64,000 nucleotides of DNA from Acidimicrobiaceae bacterium. GTDB taxonomy: Bacteria; Actinomycetota; Acidimicrobiia; Acidimicrobiales; Ilumatobacteraceae. The stretch lies in NCBI GenBank assembly GCA_020637235.1, contig JACJWG010000013.1, forward strand, positions 85,326 to 149,325, in the 5' to 3' direction. The first letter of the stretch is position 1, and every line of letters begins with the position of its first letter. The position numbers and the translations under genes are program-made. Below are positions 38,758 through 48,105 of this stretch, one piece after another. The notes beneath the pieces are model-generated. The model had not been told where the DNA came from. It saw nothing but the letters and a program-made list of their open reading frames with translations, and made no database searches.

Positions 38758-39774
38758 ATGGCGACTCTGGCAGCCGTGGCGGCACACGCGAACGTGGGCA
38801 TCGGCACCGTGTCGCGCGTGTTGAACGACAGCCCGAACGTCAGCCCCGAGATGCGCGCCCGGGTGCTCGCGTCGATGGAGGCCGTCGGCTATGCGCGCAC
38901 TCGTCGGCGTCGCGCCGCAGCTCCCGGAACCACGGCGGCCGGGCGGCGGAGCCGCCTCATCGGGGTGCTCGTCACGTACTTCGACGAGCCGTCGGCGTAC
39001 CAGCGCATCCGCGGCATCGTCTCGCGCCTGCAACCCCACGGCTACGAGGTGGTGCTGTTCAACCTCGTGGCACCCGGCCAGGTGCGCGAACGAGTGATGG
39101 AACTTCCAGGGCTCGATCTCGACGGCCTGATCGTGATCTCGGTGCCGCTCACGGCCGCCGACGGCGAACGGCTCGCCGCGGCGCCCTATCCGACGGTGCT
39201 CGTCGACACCACCGCTGCACGGCTGCCGAGCGTGTGCATCGACGACCGTCACGGCGGCCGGATCGCCACCCAGCACCTCGTCGACCTCGGTCACACCCGG
39301 ATCGCGTTCGTCGGCGAGCCCCCCGTCAACCCGTTCGGCTTCGTGTCGAGTGCTCGCCGCCAGGACGGCTATCGCGAGGTGCTCGAACAGGCCGGACTGC
39401 CCGTCGACCCCGACCTCGTGCGCCACGGCGCACACCTCCGATCCACGGCGAGACAGATGACCTTCGACCTGTTGTCCCTGCCCCATCCACCCACGGCGAT
39501 CGTCGCCACCAGCGACGTCCAGGCCGTCGGCGTGCTCGAAGCGGCGGCGTCGCTCGGCCGGCGCGTCCCCGACGACGTGTCGGTGATCGGCTACGACGAC
39601 ATCGAGCTGGCATCACTGATGAACCTCACCACCGTGCGGCAACCGCTCGAGGCATCCGGTCGGCGTGGCGCCGACCTCGTCCTCGAGGCGATCGCCTCCG
39701 GCACCCGCTCGCAGCTCGCCGAGGAACTCGAGATCGAGCTCGTGCTGCGCGCCACCACCGGGCCGCGTCGATGA
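38758..39774 (+). CDS. LacI-family transcriptional regulator (first)
   Basis: 338 residues with the N-terminal LacI HTH (LAAVAAHANVGIGTVSRVLNDSPNVSPEMRARV) and a periplasmic-binding-like sensor domain ending in VIGYDDIELASLMNLTTVRQPLEASG. LacI regulators are usually repressors released by a sugar. The stop overlaps the start of the alpha-glucosidase gene (ATGA), so it likely regulates the two GH13 genes it precedes. Confidence 0.92.
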   Translation: MATLAAVAAHANVGIGTVSRVLNDSPNVSPEMRARVLASMEAVGYARTRRRRAAAPGTTAAGRRSRLIGVLVTYFDEPSAYQRIRGIVSRLQPHGYEVVLFNLVAPGQVRERVMELPGLDLDGLIVISVPLTAADGERLAAAPYPTVLVDTTAARLPSVCIDDRHGGRIATQHLVDLGHTRIAFVGEPPVNPFGFVSSARRQDGYREVLEQAGLPVDPDLVRHGAHLRSTARQMTFDLLSLPHPPTAIVATSDVQAVGVLEAAASLGRRVPDDVSVIGYDDIELASLMNLTTVRQPLEASGRRGADLVLEAIASGTRSQLAEELEIELVLRATTGPRR

Positions 39775-41525
39775 GCACCCCCATCTCGCCCTCGAACGCC
39801 GTCACGTCGCCCGCCGCACGTGCGCCCTGGTGGCGTGACGCCGTCGTGTATCAGGTGTACGTCCGCTCGTTCGCCGACGCCGACGGCGACGGGGTGGGCG
39901 ACCTCGCCGGCATCATCGACCACCTCGACCACCTCGAAGCGCTCGGCGTCGACGCCGTGTGGCTCACCCCGTGCTATCCGTCGCCGCAGCTCGACCACGG
40001 CTACGACGTCGCCGACTACTTCGACATCGAGCCGGCCTACGGTGACCTCGGGACGTTCGACCGGCTCGTCGCCGAGGCTCGCTCACGCTCGATCCGGGTG
40101 CTGATGGACGTCGTGCCGAACCACTGCAGCTCCCAGCACGGCTGGTTCCAGGCGGCGCTCGCCGCGGCGCCCGGCAGCCCCGAGCGTGCCCGCTTCTACT
40201 TCCGCGACGGACGCGGACCTCGCGGCGACCTGCCACCCAACAACTGGCGCTCGGTGTTCGGCGGCTCCACCTGGACTCGGATCACCGAGCCGGACGGCAC
40301 TCCCGGGCAGTGGTACCTGCACACCTTCTCGCCGTGGCAGCCGGACTTCGACTGGTCGAACCCCGACGTCGCGGCGATGTTCGACTCGATGCTCACCTTC
40401 TGGTTCGACCGTGGGGTCGAGGGCTTCCGTGTCGACGCGGTGGCCGTCGTCGGCAAGGCGCCCGGACTGCCCGACGCCCCGCCGGTGGCCGAGAACACCG
40501 CCGAGAACGACGCGTGGTCGCACAACCCGTACACGGTGTTCTGGCCCGACGCGCACGCGCACTGGCGCTCCTGGCGGCGACTCGTCGAGCGGTACGAGGA
40601 CGAACACCCGGGCCGTGAGCTCGTCACCGTGAGCGAGGCGTACACACCGGATCGACCCGACCTGCTGCTGCAGTACGTGAACCCGGACGAGTTCCACCAG
40701 TCGTTCTGCTTCGACCTGATGCTCGCCCCGTGGCGGGTCGACACGCTGCGTGCGACGATCGAGCCGGTGTACGACGCGCTCACCGCGGCCGGAGCGCCGC
40801 TCACGTGGACGATCAACAACCACGACACCCAACGCTCGGTCACCCGGTACGGCCGGGCCGACGCGACCGAGCTGTCGAGCTGGACGAAGAACAACCTCGT
40901 GTACACGGGCACCGAGGTCGATGCGGTGCTCGGCACGCTGCGGGCACGAGCCGCGATCACGCTCGCGGCGGCGTTGCCGGGTTCGCTCTACCTGTACCAG
41001 GGGGAGGAGCTCGGTCTGCCGGAGGTGCTCGACCTGCCCGACAGCGTGCGCCAGGACCCGATCTTCTTCCGCACCGACGGCCGCGAGATCGGACGCGACG
41101 GGTGCCGGGTGCCGCTGCCGTGGAGCGCCGACCCACTCACCTCGTTCGGCTTCTCGGCCACTCGTGCGAGTGGTCCGGGCGCACCGTGGCTGCCGCAGCC
41201 GTCCGACTGGGGGACGTACTCGGCCGACGCACAGCAGGACGATCCGGCGTCGGTGCTCCACCTGTATCGCCGGTTGCTGTCGGCGCGGCGTGCCGTGCTC
41301 GATCCCGATGCCGGGCTCGACTGGTGGGACGCGCTGCACCCCGACGTGCTGGCGTTGCGGCGCGGTGGTGTGGCCGTCGTGCTCAACGTCGGCGAGCACC
41401 GGGTCGCCCTGCACGACGCGTTGCCGGGCTACGACGGTGCGGCGGTCCTGGTCGCGTCGGTCGTCGGCCACGACGACCCGGCACATCTGCCGGGCAACAC
41501 GTGCTGCTGGATCCAGCTGCGCTGA
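39771..41525 (+). CDS. GH13 alpha-glucosidase (oligo-1,6-glucosidase type), first
   Basis: 584 residues. Catalytic residues are seen at D222 (FRVDAVAVV), E289 (TVSEAY) and D352 (NNHDTQRS), plus the substrate-binding PNHCSSQH. The opening WWRDAVVYQVYVRSFADADGDGVGDL is typical of GH13 alpha-glucosidases and sucrose isomerases. No signal peptide is seen, so it acts inside on imported alpha-glucosides. Coupled to lacI; the next GH13 gene follows after 23 bp. Confidence 0.9.
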   Translation: MSTPISPSNAVTSPAARAPWWRDAVVYQVYVRSFADADGDGVGDLAGIIDHLDHLEALGVDAVWLTPCYPSPQLDHGYDVADYFDIEPAYGDLGTFDRLVAEARSRSIRVLMDVVPNHCSSQHGWFQAALAAAPGSPERARFYFRDGRGPRGDLPPNNWRSVFGGSTWTRITEPDGTPGQWYLHTFSPWQPDFDWSNPDVAAMFDSMLTFWFDRGVEGFRVDAVAVVGKAPGLPDAPPVAENTAENDAWSHNPYTVFWPDAHAHWRSWRRLVERYEDEHPGRELVTVSEAYTPDRPDLLLQYVNPDEFHQSFCFDLMLAPWRVDTLRATIEPVYDALTAAGAPLTWTINNHDTQRSVTRYGRADATELSSWTKNNLVYTGTEVDAVLGTLRARAAITLAAALPGSLYLYQGEELGLPEVLDLPDSVRQDPIFFRTDGREIGRDGCRVPLPWSADPLTSFGFSATRASGPGAPWLPQPSDWGTYSADAQQDDPASVLHLYRRLLSARRAVLDPDAGLDWWDALHPDVLALRRGGVAVVLNVGEHRVALHDALPGYDGAAVLVASVVGHDDPAHLPGNTCCWIQLR

Positions 41526-41548
41526 CCGAGCATCCGAAGGAGATCCCC

Positions 41549-43231
41549 ATGGGCGATCAGGCGTGGTGGCGTTCCGCCGTCATCTACCAGGTCTACATCC
41601 GCAGCTTCGCCGACGGCGACGGCGACGGCCTCGGCGACATCGCCGGGCTGCACGCCGAGCTCGATCACCTGGTGTCGCTCGGTGTGGATGCCATCTGGAT
41701 CAACCCGTGGTACCCGTCACCGTTCGCCGACGCCGGCTACGACGTCAGCGACTTCCGGGCGATCGAGCCACGCTTCGGCACCCTCGACGACGCCGAGCGG
41801 CTGATCGCCGCCGCTCACGAACGCGGCCTGCGCGTGCTGCTCGACATCGTGCCGAACCACACCAGCGACCAACACGTGTGGTTCCAGGCCGCGCTCGCCG
41901 CAGGTCCCGGCTCGCCCGAACGTGAGCGGTACATCTTCCGCGACGGCCGCGGACCGGACGGCGAGCTGCCCCCCAACGACTGGCGCAGCGCCTTCCACGG
42001 TCCGGCCTGGACCCGGATCACCGAAGCCGACGGCACGCCAGGACCGTGGTACCTCCACTTGTTCGCCCCCGAGCAGCCCGACGTGAACTGGCATCACCCC
42101 GACGTCCATGCCGACTTCCTCGAGACGCTGCGCTTCTGGTTCGACCGTGGGGCCGACGGGTTCCGCATCGACGTGGCCCATTCGCTCGTGAAGGAGGACG
42201 GCCTGCCGGACATCGCCGAGCGCGACTGGGCGAAGCTGCCGTTCCGGCTCGAGCCGGCCCCCGGAGTGCACCAGACCGACCACCCGCACTGGGACCGCGA
42301 CGAGGTGCACGACATCTATCGCGAGTGGCGGCGCACCGCCGACGCGTACGACCCGCCGCGAGTGTTCGTCGCCGAGGCGTGGGTGCCCGACCCGTCGCGC
42401 GCCGCGCGTTACCTGCGGCCCGACGAGCTGCACACCGCGTTCAACTTCGACTTCCTCCGCTCGCGCTGGAACGCAGCTGATCTGCGAGGCGTCGTCGACG
42501 ACACGATGCGCGAGCACCGGTCGGTGGGTGCCACGCCGACGTGGGTGCTGTCGAACCACGACGTCGCTCGCCATGTCTCACGCTTCGCCCGGCCACAACA
42601 GACCGGCGTGCGCGGCCACCACCTGAACGACCTCGCAGCGGACCACGATCTCGCGGTCGGCACCCGTCGGGCGCGTGCTGCGGCGATGCTGATGTTCGCC
42701 CTGCCGGGCAGCTGCTACGTGTACCAGGGTGAGGAGCTCGGACTCCCCGAGGTGGAGGACCTCCCCGACGCGTCGTTGCAGGACCCGACCTGGTTCCGCA
42801 GCAACGGAACCGACCGTGGTCGCGACGGCTGCCGCGTGCCGATCCCGTGGACGGCCGATCCGTCGACCAACTTCGGCTTCTCGCACACCGTCGCGCCCGC
42901 CGCGCCCGCCGCGCCGTGGCTGCCGCAACCGTCGTGGTTCGCGGCGTACGCCGCCGATGTCCAGCGTGGCGTGGCCGGTTCGATGCTCGAGCTGTACCGC
43001 TCGTGCCTCGCGCGCCGACGTGCCGACCCGGCGCTCGGTGACGGCGAGCTCGCCTGGATGCCGTCGCCGGCGGGTTCGCTGGTGTTCGTGCGCGAGCCCG
43101 GCTTCGGGTGCGTGGTGAACGTCGACGCCGAGCCGCTGCCGTTGCCCGCCGGCTGGACCCCGGTGCTCGGCAGCGGCGACCTGGTCGACGGCCTCGTGCC
43201 ACCCGACACCACCGTGTGGTGTCATCGCTGA
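41549..43231 (+). CDS. GH13 alpha-glucosidase, second
   Basis: The ATG at 41549 follows GAAGGAG; 560 residues. Catalytic D208 (FRIDVAH), E276 (VFVAEAW) and D338 (LSNHDVARH), with PNHTSDQH. It is closely similar to the preceding enzyme throughout (VYQVYIRSFADGDGDGLGDI; YQGEELGLPEVEDLPDASLQDP), so the pair arose by duplication and may differ in linkage preference. Cytoplasmic. A bidirectional hairpin follows. Confidence 0.9.
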   Translation: MGDQAWWRSAVIYQVYIRSFADGDGDGLGDIAGLHAELDHLVSLGVDAIWINPWYPSPFADAGYDVSDFRAIEPRFGTLDDAERLIAAAHERGLRVLLDIVPNHTSDQHVWFQAALAAGPGSPERERYIFRDGRGPDGELPPNDWRSAFHGPAWTRITEADGTPGPWYLHLFAPEQPDVNWHHPDVHADFLETLRFWFDRGADGFRIDVAHSLVKEDGLPDIAERDWAKLPFRLEPAPGVHQTDHPHWDRDEVHDIYREWRRTADAYDPPRVFVAEAWVPDPSRAARYLRPDELHTAFNFDFLRSRWNAADLRGVVDDTMREHRSVGATPTWVLSNHDVARHVSRFARPQQTGVRGHHLNDLAADHDLAVGTRRARAAAMLMFALPGSCYVYQGEELGLPEVEDLPDASLQDPTWFRSNGTDRGRDGCRVPIPWTADPSTNFGFSHTVAPAAPAAPWLPQPSWFAAYAADVQRGVAGSMLELYRSCLARRRADPALGDGELAWMPSPAGSLVFVREPGFGCVVNVDAEPLPLPAGWTPVLGSGDLVDGLVPPDTTVWCHR

Positions 43232-43241
43232 GACGCGACGA

Positions 43242-43281
43242 CGCCGGGTGCCGATCACCGAACGGCGATCCGCACCCGGCG
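43242..43281. terminator. Bidirectional hairpin between convergent GH13 and ABC ATPase genes
   Basis: CGCCGGGTGC / GCACCCGGCG (43242-43251 and 43272-43281) has 10-bp arms and a 20-nt loop, 11 bp after the GH13 stop and 14 bp before the ATPase stop on the other strand. Confidence 0.6.
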
Positions 43282-43294
43282 CCGGCCGGAGAGC

Positions 43295-44446
43295 TCAGCT
43301 GCGACCGATCGCCGCGCCCGTCTGCAGATCGAAGGCGTGCACGCGCATCGTGTCGACGCTGAGCGTGAGCCGCTCGCCGACGCGAACGTCGCGGCGCGGG
43401 TCGAGCGAGGCGATCATCGTCGACGACGTCCCCGTGCCGATCTCGACACCGGTGTCGATCGCCCGCACCGCGACCGCGTCGATCGACGCGTGCACGAGCT
43501 TCTCCGAACCGAGCATCTCGACCAGGTCGACCGCCACCGTGATCTGTCCCTCGCCGTCACCACCGAGGGCTTCGGGGCGGATGCCGACGGCGATCTCCTG
43601 GCCGCCGTACTTCGCGAGCCCGGCCATGCGCTGTGCGGCCGCGCCGGTCAGCGCGAGCGACTGGCCGGCGACCTCGAGGACGATGCCCTCCTCACCGGCG
43701 CTGCGCACCACGCCGCGCACCACGTTCATCGACGGCGAGCCGATGAACTGTGCGACGAACAGGTTGTCGGGCGACTCGTACAGCGTGGACGGTGCCGCGC
43801 ACTGCATGAGCACGCCGCGCCGCAGCACGGCGACCCGATCGCCCATCGTCATCGCCTCCACCTGGTCGTGGGTGACGTACATGGTGGTGACGCCGAGGCG
43901 ACGCTGCAGCTTCGCGATCTCGGCGCGGGTCTGCACGCGCAGCTTCGCGTCGAGGTTCGACAGCGGCTCGTCCATGAGGAAGAGCTTCGGCTCGCGCACG
44001 ATGGCACGACCCATCGCCACACGCTGACGCTGACCGCCCGACAGCTGGCCCGGCTTGCGGTCGAGCACCTGGGTGAGCTCGAGCAGCTCGGCGACCTCGG
44101 CCACCTTCTGCTTGATCTGCCCCTTGTCGGTCTTGCGGAGCTTCATCGCGAACGCGATGTTCCCCTCCACGGTCATGTTCGGGTACAGCGCGTAGCTCTG
44201 GAACACCATCGCGATGTCGCGCTCCTGGGGCCCCTTGTCGTTGACGCGGGTGTCGTCGATGAGCAGATCGCCGCCGGAGATGTCCTCGAGGCCGGCCACC
44301 ATCCGCAGCACGGTGCTCTTGCCGCAACCCGACGGGCCGACGAGCACGAGGAACTCGCCGTCGTCGATGTGCAGGTCGAGCCCCGGCACGGCGACGAAGC
44401 CGTTCGGGTACTTCTTCTGGAGGTTGTTCATGGTGAGGGTCGACAT
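43295..44446 (-). CDS. Sugar ABC transporter ATPase (MalK/MsmK/UgpC type)
   Basis: 383 residues. Walker A GPSGCGKST (37-45), signature LSGGQRQR, Walker B LFLMDEPLSNLD and switch His (YVTHDQ) are all present. A C-terminal regulatory TOBE-like domain follows (..GIRPEAL..). This type energises CUT1 oligosaccharide importers. The ATG at 44446 lies 12 bp from the upstream permease stop, so it ends the importer operon read from 47961 downwards. Confidence 0.93.
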   Translation of the reverse strand: MSTLTMNNLQKKYPNGFVAVPGLDLHIDDGEFLVLVGPSGCGKSTVLRMVAGLEDISGGDLLIDDTRVNDKGPQERDIAMVFQSYALYPNMTVEGNIAFAMKLRKTDKGQIKQKVAEVAELLELTQVLDRKPGQLSGGQRQRVAMGRAIVREPKLFLMDEPLSNLDAKLRVQTRAEIAKLQRRLGVTTMYVTHDQVEAMTMGDRVAVLRRGVLMQCAAPSTLYESPDNLFVAQFIGSPSMNVVRGVVRSAGEEGIVLEVAGQSLALTGAAAQRMAGLAKYGGQEIAVGIRPEALGGDGEGQITVAVDLVEMLGSEKLVHASIDAVAVRAIDTGVEIGTGTSSTMIASLDPRRDVRVGERLTLSVDTMRVHAFDLQTGAAIGRS

Positions 44447-44457
44447 GGCGATCCGAT

Positions 44458-45393
44458 CTATCCCTTGACGCTTCCGGCCAGCAGGCCGCGGACGAAGTAA
44501 CGCTGCAGCGAGAGGAACACGATCAGCGGCACGATCATCGTGATGAACGCTCCCGCCGTCAGCAGTTGCCACTCGTTGCCCTTGTTGCCGACCATGTCGA
44601 CGAGGGCGTAGGTCATGGGCTGGTTGGCTGCGCCGCCGCCGAACACCTTCGCGACGAGCAGGTCGTTCCACACCCAGAGGAACTGGAAGATGGCGAGCGA
44701 TGCAATCGCCGGCACCGACAGCGGCAGCACGATCTTCACGAAGATCGACATGTGGCTCGCACCGTCGACCCGTGCCGCCTCGATCACCTCGCTCGGCAGG
44801 GCGCCGATGAAGTTCTTCAGGAGGAAGATCGCGAGCGGCATCGCGAAGATCGAGTGGGCGATCCAGATCGACGGCGTGCCGGACAGCGCGTTCGGGAACC
44901 AGCTCGCCGCGAACAGGTAGCGCAACAGCGGGATGAGGCACATCTGCAGCGGCACCACCATCAGCGCCACGATGAACACCGACAGGGTGTCGCGCCCCTT
45001 GAAGTGCATCCACGACAGGGCGTATGCGGCGAGCGCCGCCACCGAGATCGGGATGATCGCACCGGGGATCGCGATCTGCAGCGTGTTCCAGAAGAACTCG
45101 CTGAAGGGCCGCCCCGCCACCTTGTCCTGCAACACGGTGGTGTAGTTGTCGATCGTGACGTTGCCCGGTTCGGTGAACCACGTCCACCAGCCGGTGGTCT
45201 TGATGTCGTCCTCGGGGCGGAACGACGAGATGAGCAACCCGAGTGTCGGCACCGTCCACAGCGCAGCGATCGCCCAGACGATGTACTTGCCCATGCCCTT
45301 GTTCGTGTAGTTCGCCACCTTGGTCATGACCGGGGTCTCGTCCTTCGCCGCGGTGGGCGTGGCGATCAGCGGGATGTCGGCAGTGGTGGTCAT
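44458..45393 (-). CDS. Sugar ABC transporter permease (MalG-like)
   Basis: The start MTTTADIPLIATP at 45393 gives 311 residues with six membrane segments and the coupling-helix EAA motif (EVIEAARVDGASHMSIFVKIVLPLSVPA). It is the shorter, second permease of a CUT1 importer. It starts 1 bp after the MalF-like stop. Confidence 0.92.
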   Translation of the reverse strand: MTTTADIPLIATPTAAKDETPVMTKVANYTNKGMGKYIVWAIAALWTVPTLGLLISSFRPEDDIKTTGWWTWFTEPGNVTIDNYTTVLQDKVAGRPFSEFFWNTLQIAIPGAIIPISVAALAAYALSWMHFKGRDTLSVFIVALMVVPLQMCLIPLLRYLFAASWFPNALSGTPSIWIAHSIFAMPLAIFLLKNFIGALPSEVIEAARVDGASHMSIFVKIVLPLSVPAIASLAIFQFLWVWNDLLVAKVFGGGAANQPMTYALVDMVGNKGNEWQLLTAGAFITMIVPLIVFLSLQRYFVRGLLAGSVKG

Positions 45394-45394
45394 G

Positions 45395-46384
45395 TCAGCG
45401 TGCTCCCCGCATGGCCCGCTGGTTGCGAGCGTTGACGTAGATGATCGGCGCGACGGCCAGGAACAGCAGGATCGCCCAGGCGGCACCGAGGCCCTCGTTG
45501 TCCTGCGGGAAGGCCTGCTCGTACATCTCGTTCGCCATCGTGCTGGTGCCGAACGAGCCGCCCTTGCCCATCGTCTGGATGATGTCGAAGATCTTCAACA
45601 CGGCGATGACGATGGTGGTGACGACGGTGATGATCGTGCCCTTGATGTAGGGGAGCACCACACGGAAGAACGCCTGGCGGTCGGTGGCGCCGTCGATCTT
45701 CGCGGCTTCGACGAGGTCGTCGGGCACGCCCTTCAACGCGGCCGAGATGACCACGGTGGCGAACCCGGCCTGGATCCAGATGATCACCACCATGATCAGC
45801 AACGAGTTGAGGCCGGGGATCCACTGGTTGTCGATGCCGAGCAGCTTCGAGTCCTGGAGGAAGAACTGGATGTCCTGCTCGCCGGGCAGCAACCCGATCA
45901 TCGAGTTGAGCAGGCCGTACTCGCGGGGCGAGTAGACGAAGTTCCAGATGATGCCGGCGCCCACCATCGAGATCGCCGTGGGCAGGAAGATCGCCGCCTT
46001 CGCGATCGGCTCGCCGCGCATGCGGTCGGCGAAGCGGGCGATGACGACGCCGATCACCGTGCTCGCGCCGGTGACGAGGATGCCCCACCACAAGGTGTTC
46101 ATCAGCACTTCGATGTTGTTCGAGCTGGTGAAGATGTCGCGGTAGTTGCCGAAGCCGTACCAGTCGCCGTTGCGGTCGTAGAACGCGAGGCGGAAGTTGA
46201 TGAGCGCCGGCAGCACGAGGCCGAGCAGGAGCAACAGGCCCGGGCCGAGGAAGACGACGGTGCGGGCCCGTTCGCGCCATGGTTCGGGCAGTTGGCTGGC
46301 GAGCCAGTAGAGGCCACCGATCACCGCGGCGAACGCGGCGATCCCGACCACGACCAGCCCGAGTGAGCTGAAGATGTCTCCCAT
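45395..46384 (-). CDS. Sugar ABC transporter permease (MalF-like)
   Basis: The ATG at 46384 (MGDIFSSLGLVVVGIAAFAAVIGGLYW) gives 329 residues. About seven or eight segments include an extra N-terminal one; the EAA motif is DDLVEAAKIDGATDRQAFFRVVLPYIKG. It pairs with the MalG-like subunit to form the channel. Confidence 0.92.
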   Translation of the reverse strand: MGDIFSSLGLVVVGIAAFAAVIGGLYWLASQLPEPWRERARTVVFLGPGLLLLLGLVLPALINFRLAFYDRNGDWYGFGNYRDIFTSSNNIEVLMNTLWWGILVTGASTVIGVVIARFADRMRGEPIAKAAIFLPTAISMVGAGIIWNFVYSPREYGLLNSMIGLLPGEQDIQFFLQDSKLLGIDNQWIPGLNSLLIMVVIIWIQAGFATVVISAALKGVPDDLVEAAKIDGATDRQAFFRVVLPYIKGTIITVVTTIVIAVLKIFDIIQTMGKGGSFGTSTMANEMYEQAFPQDNEGLGAAWAILLFLAVAPIIYVNARNQRAMRGAR

Positions 46385-46518
46385 GTCCCCCCGGATCTGA
46401 GATGTCGCTGTGAAATTCGCTGTGACGTGGTACCCGACGGCTCGGGCGGGCCGCCGCAACCGCACACTAACGCGGCCTCGGCGAGCGGTCACCTGGAGCC
46501 AGACGACCGCCGGAACGG

Positions 46519-46556
46519 CGACGGGGTGGACCTGCCGGAGCAGACCCACCCCGTCG
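46519..46556 (-). terminator. Hairpin between binding-protein and permease genes
   Basis: CGACGGGGTGG / CCACCCCGTCG (46519-46529 and 46546-46556) has 11-bp arms and a 16-nt loop. It lies 40 bp downstream of the binding-protein stop. Such a hairpin usually lowers permease expression relative to the abundant binding protein. Confidence 0.6.
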
Positions 46557-46596
46557 TCACGGTGTGTTGATCAGGTCGGCGCGAGCGCCGATCGGA

Positions 46597-47961
46597 TCAT
46601 GCGGGCCAGCTGGCCTCGATGTTGTCGGCGGTGGTCTGCGTGTCCTGCGCACCGACGACCCACTCCACCATCTCGCTCCAGAACGAACCGGCGCCCACGG
46701 GGCCGGGCATCAGGTCGGAGCCGTCGAAGCGGAACACGTCCGACTCGGCGAGGAGGGTGGCGAACTGCTGCTCCAGCGGGTCGGTGACCAGCGAGATGTC
46801 AGCCTGCTTGTTCGGGGTCAGCCAGTTGCCGAGCGCCAGACGGTTGTTGGCGTAGTCGGCGCTGGTGAGGTAGGCGGCCACGGCCGCGACCTCGGGACGA
46901 TCGGCGAAGGCCGTGATCAGCTCACCGCCGCCGAGCATCGCCTTCGGGTCGTCCGCGTTCACCATCGGGAGGAAGAAGGTGTTCACCTGGCCGTCGGGGC
47001 CCTTGGTGGTCTCTTCCGGCCACTGGTTGCCGTAGAAGTTGGCCTGACGGTGCATGAAGCACTCGCCGTCGAGCAGCGGGAGGCCGGCTTCCTGGAAGCT
47101 GGTGCTCGGGATGCTCTGGGCGCTGTTCAGGACGAAGTCGTCGTTGCGGACGATCTCGCCGACGGCGTCGATCGCGGCAATCACGGCCGGGTCGTTGAAC
47201 GGGATCTCGTGGTTGACCCACTGGTCGTACACGTCGGGGCCGGCGGTGCGGAGCATGAAGTCCTCCACCCAGTCGGTGAGCACCCAACCGGTGGCGCCAC
47301 CGGACTCGGCGCCGACGCACCACGGCACGCCGCCGTCGTCGACGATCTGCTGGCTCAGGTCGAGCAGTTCCTGCCACGTGGTCGGGATCGAGTAGCCACC
47401 CTCTTCGAAGGCGGCCGGCGAGTACCACACGAGGCTCTTGATGTTGGCGCCGAACGGCGGGGCGTAGAACGTGCCGTCCACCGTGCCGTAGCCGACCCAG
47501 CTCTCGCCGTTGTTCTCGAGCACGCCGGCTTCGAGATCGGCCAGCGGCACGACCTTGCCGTCGCTCGCGAGCGTGTTGAGCAGACCCGGCTGCGGCACGA
47601 AGGCGAGGTCGGGGGCGTCGCCGCCGTCGACACGGAGCTTCAGGTCGTCCTCGAACGTGGCGGTGCCCTCGTGGACGATGTCGATGCCGGTCTCGGCCTC
47701 GAAGTCGGCCCACGCGGCCTCGAGGCGCTCGGCCTCGACGTCACGGATCGAGCTCATGATCGTCACCGTGGTGCCGGCGAACTCGCCGCCACCCTCGGAG
47801 CCACCCTCGGCGGCCGTGGTGTCGGAGCCACCGGCGGCTGCGGTGGTCTCCACTGCGGCGTCGGTGCCCTCGGTGGTGTCCTCGTCGTCGTCGCCACCAC
47901 AGGCGACGATCACGAGGCTTGCCACGATGGCCGCAGCGGCCATGCGTCGGCGATGTGCCAT
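46597..47961 (-). CDS. Sugar-binding lipoprotein of the CUT1 importer
   Basis: 454 residues starting MAHRRRMAAAAIVASLVIVACGG; the lipobox cysteine is C21, so it is anchored outside the membrane. A Thr/Asp/Gly linker (about 22-60) precedes an SBP_bac_1-type domain (VTIMSSIRDVEAERLEAAWADFEAETGIDIV...; DAPDLAFVPQPG). A GGGGAG-type ribosome-binding site precedes the ATG. It has a strong promoter under the LacI operator and heads the importer operon. Substrates are probably alpha-glucosides, judged from the adjacent GH13 genes. Confidence 0.93.
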   Translation of the reverse strand: MAHRRRMAAAAIVASLVIVACGGDDDEDTTEGTDAAVETTAAAGGSDTTAAEGGSEGGGEFAGTTVTIMSSIRDVEAERLEAAWADFEAETGIDIVHEGTATFEDDLKLRVDGGDAPDLAFVPQPGLLNTLASDGKVVPLADLEAGVLENNGESWVGYGTVDGTFYAPPFGANIKSLVWYSPAAFEEGGYSIPTTWQELLDLSQQIVDDGGVPWCVGAESGGATGWVLTDWVEDFMLRTAGPDVYDQWVNHEIPFNDPAVIAAIDAVGEIVRNDDFVLNSAQSIPSTSFQEAGLPLLDGECFMHRQANFYGNQWPEETTKGPDGQVNTFFLPMVNADDPKAMLGGGELITAFADRPEVAAVAAYLTSADYANNRLALGNWLTPNKQADISLVTDPLEQQFATLLAESDVFRFDGSDLMPGPVGAGSFWSEMVEWVVGAQDTQTTADNIEASWPA

Positions 47962-48004
47962 GTTTCTCCCCCTCGGAGATCAGGGTCGCGGGGCGACCCG
48001 TGTA

Positions 48005-48046
48005 TGTAAGCGCTTGCAGGGTACCCCGCTCCGCACGCGCCGTCAA
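48005..48046 (-). promoter_or_regulatory. Promoter and LacI operator of the sugar importer operon
   Basis: On the minus strand TTGACG (48041-48046), a 17-bp spacer and TACCCT (48018-48023) form a canonical promoter. The palindromic operator TGTAAGCGCTTGCA (48005-48018) starts at the last base of the -10 and covers the transcription start. A bound LacI protein would block initiation. The same 14 bp occur at 49268-49281. Confidence 0.85.
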
Positions 48047-48105
48047 TCTCTGTCGAACTCGGTCGACCCGATGGGACCCGGTCGGTCGGCGGAGGTGCGC
48101 AGGGT

